Shown piece after piece: positions 59,129 to 64,000 of a stretch of DNA of 64,000 bases. The position numbers were made by a program, and so were the translations under genes. Positions within the stretch are counted from its first letter, which is position 1. Each line of letters starts with the position of its first letter. Origin of the DNA: an uncultured Lachnospiraceae bacterium. Its GTDB lineage: Bacteria; Bacillota; Clostridia; Lachnospirales; Lachnospiraceae. The notes under the pieces are model-generated. The model was not told the origin of the DNA, did not search any database, and saw only the letters and a program-made list of their open reading frames with translations. The DNA is taken from the NCBI GenBank assembly GCA_902780405.1, contig CACZFI010000002.1:196400-260399 (forward strand), in the 5' to 3' direction.

Positions 59129-60035
59129 GCTTCACCTCCCGCTTCTTTACAACCTTTGTCTTTACCTGACCGTTTGCTTCCTTCTTAATTACCTTCGTCT
59201 CTACCGGTACATTTACCTGCTTCTTAAGGTTCTCTGCAGACCGTACAGGCTCGTTCGTTACTCTGTTTTTGTACTCCGTTATGGGAAGGCGTTTCGGTTC
59301 CTCCGTCGTTTCGTCAATGATTAGCGTTCCATATTCATCTGTTACTGCGAGATCTTCTTCCGCAGTATATTTGAGATATACTTCTCCATCCGCCATGTAA
59401 AGGAGTTTCCTGTCGCAGAGGATATACGTATCCTCGGTGTTCGGGATCCTAAGGAGCACACTGTCATCGTAAAGCATATGATCCTCCGGAAGCTTTCTTA
59501 TGTACCCGTCCACGCGGATCATATCCACTGACTGCGCCTCAAGCTGCTTCGATGCTTCCCGCACCGTATCAGCCATCTGCTCCATCAACTCCGGCTGTGC
59601 ATTACTCACATACTCACCGTAGGTATACGGTCTCGCCAGGGTTGGATACTGTGCAATGAAATAACGAAAACCGGCACCCTGATCCTGCGGAAAGGCAATC
59701 TCGATGTCGTTATCCAGAAGGTTTAGATCCGGCATGAAGGAATAAGACAGTTGTGTTTCCTTCGCATACTTCTCAAATGTCTCGATCATACTCCGGTCGA
59801 TCTGCATTAGCTCGACCTGGGATCCCGCTTTCTTTAAAAGATCAGAAAAGCCCAGTTCCCCGGGCCGTAAATCTTCCTTTTTCTTTTGATGCGCATGATA
59901 CAAAATGGCTACAAGTTTTGCTATCTTATCCGTGCTCCACTTGCCGATATCCGCTCCCACGGAAAAGCAAAACTTCACGCCTTCAAGCATGACGCTGATT
60001 GCCTGCACGCCTTCTCCAAGTCCGGGAATCTCCAT
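59085..60035 (-). CDS. DUF3801/PcfB-like conjugation protein
   Basis: 316 residues from the ATG at 60035 (AAGGAGG). Residues 35-125 (GKWSTDKIAKLVAILYHAHQ, LGFSDLLKKAGSQVELMQID, MIETFEKYAKETQLSYSFMP) resemble the DUF3801/PcfB family, whose gene commonly precedes the coupling protein gene. The C-terminal third is rich in Lys, Val and Glu. It overlaps virD4 by 44 bp. The assignment is by pattern and context, moderately sure. Confidence 0.6.
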   Translation of the reverse strand: MEIPGLGEGVQAISVMLEGVKFCFSVGADIGKWSTDKIAKLVAILYHAHQKKKEDLRPGELGFSDLLKKAGSQVELMQIDRSMIETFEKYAKETQLSYSFMPDLNLLDNDIEIAFPQDQGAGFRYFIAQYPTLARPYTYGEYVSNAQPELMEQMADTVREASKQLEAQSVDMIRVDGYIRKLPEDHMLYDDSVLLRIPNTEDTYILCDRKLLYMADGEVYLKYTAEEDLAVTDEYGTLIIDETTEEPKRLPITEYKNRVTNEPVRSAENLKKQVNVPVETKVIKKEANGQVKTKVVKKREVKRVKAKNAPARSPTR

Positions 60036-60063
60036 ATGCGCCGCCTCCTTCCTATAAACCAAA

Positions 60064-60085
60064 AGGAGCAGGTTTCCCTGCTCCT
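60064..60085 (-). terminator. Attenuator-like hairpin inside the mobilization operon
   Basis: AGGAGCAGG and CCTGCTCCT form a 9-bp stem with a 4-nt loop followed on the minus strand by TTTGGTTT. It lies between the relaxase stop and the next start, so it may reduce downstream expression. Confidence 0.6.
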
Positions 60086-60100
60086 CTAAATCTGATTATA

Positions 60101-61501
60101 CTATAGCACATAGGGGTTGCGCTGTACATTATCCTTGTGGTTTTTGTGGTTCTGCACTTCCGGTGTTTCAGGGACATAGTTTCCGCTTAGGATTCTACCG
60201 ACGATCTTCTTATCTACGAAGAGTTTCTTCTTGTATGCGCTGATGTTAACGTCCAGTGTTTCAGCACACTGCTTTAGGTATAGAATCCTTGTGGGCGGTA
60301 CTCCTCTCCTGATCATATCCTTCGTCATATCAAGTGCTTTGTCATCATGTTCGTCTCCCGGAAAGATGCGATCTTTAAGCTCCATTTTGATTGCTTCGAT
60401 CTCTTTTTCATATACCGCACAATGCCGGAGAGTGCTGTTTACGTACTTCGCTATGATGTTTAGTTCCTTATCCGCCTGCTCTAAGTAAGCCTGATAGTTT
60501 AGGACATCTTCCTTACTCTTAAAACCGTTTTCCGTAATCATCTTAATTGCTTCCTGCGTTCGGGCAAATTCCAGATTATCACGACTTACTAATTGAGAAA
60601 TACGAAACTTCTTATGCTGCAAGAACACGTTCCAGTCGGAATACATTTGTCGAAGTACTACCTGCCGATCGATCTGGCGGTATGTGCCGTCAATCATCCT
60701 CTTGATGTTCTCTCTGGTATATGTCTGGTGATCCGGTGTCAGAATGTATGTCCGCACATACTTCTGCCGTCCCGGTGCAAGCAGTGCAAAATGTTTCCTT
60801 CCATCCTCCACGCGGTAACCAAGGATTCCAAGCTGCTGTTTAAAGTCTTCAAAGTCCTTCGACTTCTTGATCGTAGCATCCAGATCCTTTCGGATTCTCT
60901 CGTAACTGTACCAGGTGCCCTGCGCCCGCGTGTACTTCTTCTTCGGGTTCTCCTTCAGCCAGTCGCCGTAGGAACGGCACTTTTCCTTCGACGGGGTTTC
61001 AAGGTCGATAAAGGATAGTTTATGCTTAAGGCAGATATCATTTACCACAGGCTGGATGTATTTCTTCCAGTCGCCATTCTTATAACTGTACTTTAATCCT
61101 GTCGTAAATGACACGCTGTTGAACACAATATGCGAGTGAATATGATCCGTATTCGTATGAACCGTATAGCAGTTCTCATAATCCTTCAGATACCGCTCAC
61201 AAAACTCCTGCGTGATCTTCATGGCCAGTTCCGGTGACACCTTGTCTTCCGTCGCAAATGATATCTTGAAATGATACGCCTGCCGTCCCCGCTCTTTTCC
61301 ATAGTCCTGCTTTGTTGCCATCATCTGGTCATAAGCCAATCTTACCGGATCCTCATGGTCGATAATAAGATTATACCCGCCAACCAGCGTCCGGTTCTCT
61401 GTCTTCTCCTGATTCATGATATATGAAATCACATCCATAAGCCCCTTATTCGGATTCGCGCCTTTATTCTCTTTGATGTTTCCCATCCTGGATATCGCCA
61501 T
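60101..61501 (-). CDS. mobA: Relaxase (MOBP-type, MobA/VirD2-like)
   Basis: 466 residues from the ATG at 61501 (GAGGTG upstream). N-terminal relaxase domain: MNQEKTENRTLVGGYNL, a Tyr-rich part, and motif III HTNTDHIHSHIVFNSV with three histidines for metal. The C-terminal region carries no helicase or primase motif and is helical. It nicks oriT and pilots the strand. It follows mobC by one base and matches relaxases of Lachnospiraceae mobilizable elements. Confidence 0.92.
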   Translation of the reverse strand: MAISRMGNIKENKGANPNKGLMDVISYIMNQEKTENRTLVGGYNLIIDHEDPVRLAYDQMMATKQDYGKERGRQAYHFKISFATEDKVSPELAMKITQEFCERYLKDYENCYTVHTNTDHIHSHIVFNSVSFTTGLKYSYKNGDWKKYIQPVVNDICLKHKLSFIDLETPSKEKCRSYGDWLKENPKKKYTRAQGTWYSYERIRKDLDATIKKSKDFEDFKQQLGILGYRVEDGRKHFALLAPGRQKYVRTYILTPDHQTYTRENIKRMIDGTYRQIDRQVVLRQMYSDWNVFLQHKKFRISQLVSRDNLEFARTQEAIKMITENGFKSKEDVLNYQAYLEQADKELNIIAKYVNSTLRHCAVYEKEIEAIKMELKDRIFPGDEHDDKALDMTKDMIRRGVPPTRILYLKQCAETLDVNISAYKKKLFVDKKIVGRILSGNYVPETPEVQNHKNHKDNVQRNPYVL

Positions 61502-61502
61502 A

Positions 61503-61832
61503 TCAATCACCTCGAATCTTGTTCTTTAATTCGTTGAATTCCTTCTTCATCTCAACGAGCGCCTTCTTCGCATCCTCAATATCATCCGCGTATCTGTAGG
61601 AAAAGTATCCGCTGTTGATCTGCTTCGCTATCTGATTCAGGTTATTTCCAAGCGCTGCGATATTCCTGCTGATAATCCGCAAATGCTCCTTCTCATCCGG
61701 CAGCGCGTCACTTTGTATCAACCTCCGGATATACTCCGCAGCAGACACCCCCATCTGCTCCGCCTTCTTCTTTAATCGCTGCTCCGTCACTCCATCCACC
61801 CGCAGGATAATCACCCTGTCATACTTCCGCAT
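61503..61832 (-). CDS. mobC: MobC-like relaxosome accessory protein
   Basis: 109 residues. Ribbon-helix-helix N-terminal part (VIILRVDGVTEQRLKKKAEQ, then MGVSAAEYIRRLIQSD) and the MobC motif IAALGNNLNQIAKQIN. It binds near oriT and helps open the nick site for the relaxase encoded next. First gene of the mobilization operon. An inverted repeat at 61857-61896 lies 25 bp upstream, the expected oriT position. Confidence 0.88.
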   Translation of the reverse strand: MRKYDRVIILRVDGVTEQRLKKKAEQMGVSAAEYIRRLIQSDALPDEKEHLRIISRNIAALGNNLNQIAKQINSGYFSYRYADDIEDAKKALVEMKKEFNELKNKIRGD

Positions 61833-61856
61833 TGTATCCCTCCTTTATGAAACGTA

Positions 61857-61896
61857 AACGGCCCGCCTAATCACACATGTGATCAAGCGGACCGTT
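61857..61896. other. Candidate oriT inverted repeat upstream of mobC
   Basis: AACGGCCCGC and GCGGACCGTT are 10-bp arms with one mismatch; inside lies a nested dyad ATCAC-ACAT-GTGAT. On the minus strand a short TTTACGTTT follows, so a terminator for the acetyltransferase gene is the alternative. Position next to mobC-mobA favours oriT. The nick site is not known. Confidence 0.5.
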
Positions 61897-61916
61897 ACTA
61901 GTACAGTCTGTTATGT

Positions 61917-61942
61917 ATTTACTTGTATTATTTACTTGTATT
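61917..61942. repeat. Two perfect 13-bp tandem repeats
   Basis: ATTTACTTGTATT occurs twice head to tail, directly beside the candidate oriT repeat and just after the acetyltransferase stop. Such iterons can be relaxosome binding sites. Confidence 0.6.
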
Positions 61943-61943
61943 A

Positions 61944-62453
61944 TTAACTTCTGATATAACGTTTTATAATCATATTACATCTGCCCCAAGACTCGTCTTT
62001 ATACTTGAATGCGTTAGGAGTATTTTGCCTTTCGGTAAATCCAACACCCTCATAGCATCTCTTGGCTCTTGAATTCTCAGGAAACACATTAAGCTGAACA
62101 GCCAAAGCATCCGGATCAGTAAAGGCATTGCGAACGGCCAGCTTGATCATTTCTTTTCCGATTCCTTTACCACGAACAGATGCATCCACCATAACAAACT
62201 TAAGCATTCCTTCATGAGTCTCATGATTAAGTGAGTAGCAATAGAATCCAACAACACGTCCTTCATCATCTATCGCAACGAAAGGACTGTCTCCGAATTT
62301 CCCTGCTATTTCTGACAGAAAACTCCTAAGTTTTTCTTTTTCGAGAGGATACGGAATCAGATTTGCGCACCACATCATATGTGTTCTCTCATCTGTGATC
62401 CACGTCTTGATTGCATCAAAATCATCGCCGAAATCAAATGCTCTTATTTTCAT
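61944..62453 (-). CDS. GNAT family N-acetyltransferase
   Basis: 169 residues. The acetyl-CoA site is VDASVRGKGIGKEMIKLAVR, with LNVFPENSRAKRCYEGVGF as the C-terminal GNAT motif. The N-terminal part (FGDDFDAIKTWITDERTHMM) is that of RimJ/RimL-like acetyltransferases. The substrate cannot be told. It is placed upstream of the candidate oriT and may be cargo of the element. Confidence 0.88.
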   Translation of the reverse strand: MKIRAFDFGDDFDAIKTWITDERTHMMWCANLIPYPLEKEKLRSFLSEIAGKFGDSPFVAIDDEGRVVGFYCYSLNHETHEGMLKFVMVDASVRGKGIGKEMIKLAVRNAFTDPDALAVQLNVFPENSRAKRCYEGVGFTERQNTPNAFKYKDESWGRCNMIIKRYIRS

Positions 62454-62539
62454 TTCTTCTTATCCTCGTATAATCAGCTCTTCGGTTGGTAGAGTGCCGT
62501 GGCAGATGAAGAGCACTTTTATCATTATAATTTTCCTCC

Positions 62540-62780
62540 TAAATTGCCGCGAATTGCCGCATTTTGCGCACTTTTTCGGCTTTTCAAAAAACTAACACTT
62601 TTTTCGATAGTGTGTCACACTATGCAAAATAAGGCAAAATGAGGCAAAGTGTAACTTTCAAACGTAAACGAACCGTATACGAATTTAGGTCATTCGTATA
62701 CGCTTATATTCCAGGGGCTATCGTTAAAAAGTGAACACAACCTTTTAACGATGAACCCTCTGGGTTCACTTTTAACGATT
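62540..62780. repeat. Cluster of inverted and direct repeats, no gene
   Basis: The gap 62454-62838 carries no supported gene but several repeats: AATTGCCGC twice (62542-62560), ATAGTGTG-T-CACACTAT (62607-62623), CGTATACGAAT with a 7-nt loop (62674-62702), ATCGTTAAAA at 62720-62729 facing TTTTAACGAT at 62743-62752 and 62770-62779, and GAACCC-TCT-GGGTTC (62753-62767). AACGTAAACG at 62661 repeats the string beside the candidate oriT (61851). It looks like a replication, transfer or recombination site. Confidence 0.6.
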
Positions 62781-62838
62781 AGGGTTCAAAGACCTAAAAC
62801 CCACAAACGTTACAGTGGTGCGTAAATTTCAATTTTCA

Positions 62839-63333
62839 TCATTTCTTTGGAAACCAAGGAATACAACGATTTACTTTTTTACAATAATCTAAATATTCCT
62901 GTCCATATAATTCACTAAGCCATTTTTCTTCCGTATTTTTCAAAACAATTGTCATCTCTAACCAAAATAAAATTGGTAAAATTAGTAACACAGGATTGTG
63001 TGCAATAAGTAATGCCCCAGTGCTTCCAAGTAAGTAAACAGCATAGCATGGATTTCTTACAAATGCATATGCGCCGTTTGTTTTTAGCTTATTACTTTTA
63101 ATACTTTTTATTAATCCACCACCAAAATCTGCTCCAAAGAAACAAACTAGTCCTTCAATAATCAAGACAATACCTAATACAATAAAGATGTACTTTATAA
63201 CCTTATTTTCTATAACAAAAGGAATCAATCCTTTTATAGACAAAAATATAGCCGCTGCAGATATAATTGCCATTGGGAAACATAATATAGGTCCTATACC
63301 AAATAATGGCAAATGTTTCTTTTCATTCTCCAT
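62839..63333 (-). CDS. Isoprenylcysteine methyltransferase-like membrane protein
   Basis: 164 residues with four to five membrane helices. The C-terminal half shows the ICMT/PEMT pattern: YAFVRNPCYAVYLLGSTGAL, then EEKWLSELYGQEYLDYCKKV and NRCIPWFPKK. Members methylate small hydrophobic or lipid substrates using SAM. The AT-rich codon use differs from the core genes. It lies 38 bp after the SAM methyltransferase gene in the same direction, so the two probably work together. Confidence 0.8.
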   Translation of the reverse strand: MENEKKHLPLFGIGPILCFPMAIISAAAIFLSIKGLIPFVIENKVIKYIFIVLGIVLIIEGLVCFFGADFGGGLIKSIKSNKLKTNGAYAFVRNPCYAVYLLGSTGALLIAHNPVLLILPILFWLEMTIVLKNTEEKWLSELYGQEYLDYCKKVNRCIPWFPKK

Positions 63334-63371
63334 AATATATCCTCTTCTCTTTTATTCATAAAACTAGAATT

Positions 63372-63986
63372 TCATTTTGTATATATCACAACAAAGCTCT
63401 TTCCCTTTACGATTTCCTTAATCTGGATATTTTCAAAGCCTGCATCTCTACCATATTGAACAAGTTCTTCAGGCTCAAACTTTTTATAACCGATTTCTGT
63501 ATATTTGATTGTATCGAGATATTCCTTCGTAAAAACTACATTATAAAATGAACACCCTTCTTTTAAGCATCTTTTTATTTCAGATAGTCCTTTCACAGTA
63601 TCTGACCAGAAATAGACTGTATTAATTGTGGTTATTGCAGAGAAATTATTATCTTCATATGGTAGAACACAACAGTCCCCCACTTGCAAATGCAATTTGC
63701 CTGCATCATTAGCCTTTGTATTTCTCTTTTCAGCCATTAATCTAGCATCATCAGATATATCAATACCATACATATCTGGTGAACACTTTTTATATAGCAT
63801 TTTCAGCAAGTGTCCATTTCCATATCCAATATCAAGCAATTTATCATCTGAATTCACATTAACAATCATTACTGTATTCTTATACATTTGCTTATTAACT
63901 ATGTTTTGAATAAGACTAATAATCTTACCTGCTATACCTCTCGGATTTTTAAATTGTGAACTAATATACTCATTTATTTTATTCAT
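63372..63986 (-). CDS. Class I SAM-dependent methyltransferase
   Basis: 204 residues. The SAM motif is KLLDIGYGNGHLLKML, followed by YGIDISDDARLMAEKR, GDCCVLPYEDNNFSAITTIN and a late ELVQYGRDAGFENI segment, all typical for UbiE/Methyltransf_11 enzymes. The substrate is not shown. It is very AT-rich, first gene of a two-gene unit with the ICMT-like gene. Whether it belongs to the mobile element or to neighbouring DNA is open because no right border was found. Confidence 0.85.
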   Translation of the reverse strand: MNKINEYISSQFKNPRGIAGKIISLIQNIVNKQMYKNTVMIVNVNSDDKLLDIGYGNGHLLKMLYKKCSPDMYGIDISDDARLMAEKRNTKANDAGKLHLQVGDCCVLPYEDNNFSAITTINTVYFWSDTVKGLSEIKRCLKEGCSFYNVVFTKEYLDTIKYTEIGYKKFEPEELVQYGRDAGFENIQIKEIVKGKSFVVIYTK

Positions 63987-64000
63987 TTAACTATATCCTT

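Noticed and set aside
62470..62515. tRNA-like string AGCTCTTCGGTTGGTAGAG as possible tRNA gene or attachment site
   Set aside because: It resembles a D-arm, but no anticodon stem, T-loop or acceptor pairing follows on either strand. A tRNA remnant or chance is possible; not enough to annotate.
32325..62530. Direct repeat of the left border (TTTATCA) at the right side as attL/attR
   Set aside because: Only seven bases match between about 32360 and 62520, which is expected by chance in AT-rich DNA.
1..64000. CRISPR arrays
   Set aside because: No regularly spaced direct repeats of 24-40 bp were seen. The repeats found are palindromes, short tandems or gene duplicates.

Overview
This window looks like a Firmicutes chromosome, most likely a Lachnospiraceae-type Clostridium relative. 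The evidence is the meso-diaminopimelate type MurE (DNPR motif), the clostridial form of the division cluster (mraZ-rsmH-ftsL-pbp-mraY-murD-ftsW-ftsQ-ftsZ, without murG, murC or ftsA), an RqcH homologue, strong AGGAGG ribosome binding sites and sigma-A type promoters. The family assignment rests on gene content and order only. Nearly every gene is on the minus strand, so the window is best read from right to left.

Core chromosome, about 1-32,230. Reading leftwards: ychF-lgt; a division and wall-synthesis operon from mraZ to ftsQ; ftsZ with its own promoter; then a long co-directional run: cpsB, cpsC and cpsD (polysaccharide length control by a BY-kinase), a DUF5011-like membrane protein, a lytic transglycosylase, nnr, alr, a CBS/CorC protein, yebC, a Na/Ca exchanger, an unknown membrane protein, and the MoxR-DUF58-DUF4129-like module. 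Then come glgA, rqcH and the operon yicC-gmk-rpoZ-murE-priA, whose priA is cut by the window edge. Several promoters and terminators can be placed exactly, including four 10-bp MraZ-box-like repeats upstream of mraZ.

Mobile element, about 32,280 to beyond 62,000, its right end not found. A tyrosine integrase and a Tn916-type excisionase sit against the upstream side of ychF-lgt, with repeated TACGCCA motifs at the border. The element carries XRE-type regulators, a large defence operon and a mobilization operon: MobC, a MOBP-type relaxase, a DUF3801/PcfB-like protein, a VirD4/TraG coupling protein and accessory genes including one with two SpoVG-like domains. No type IV secretion channel genes are visible, so this is more like an integrative mobilizable element than a complete ICE, unless the missing part lies to the right. 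From about 62.8 kb the DNA is very AT-rich and carries two small methyltransferase-like genes.

Defence operon, about 51.5-35.3 kb, minus strand: WYL regulator, hsdM, hsdS, a DUF4238 gene, hsdR, a 733-residue protein that looks like a catalytically degenerate adenine methylase joined to an HsdS-like target-recognition segment, then an McrBC-type module (EVE-domain McrB, McrC) with a tudor/KOW-like coiled-coil protein and several unknown small proteins. The McrBC part is bracketed by two direct repeats of about 200 bp. Each repeat holds a 51-codon gene and a 17-bp perfect palindrome; one gene copy has an amber codon at position 3. The palindrome occurs a third time near the operon end. This combination is the best candidate in the window for an undescribed system. 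All functional statements come from reading the sequence and from family knowledge; no database search was run.
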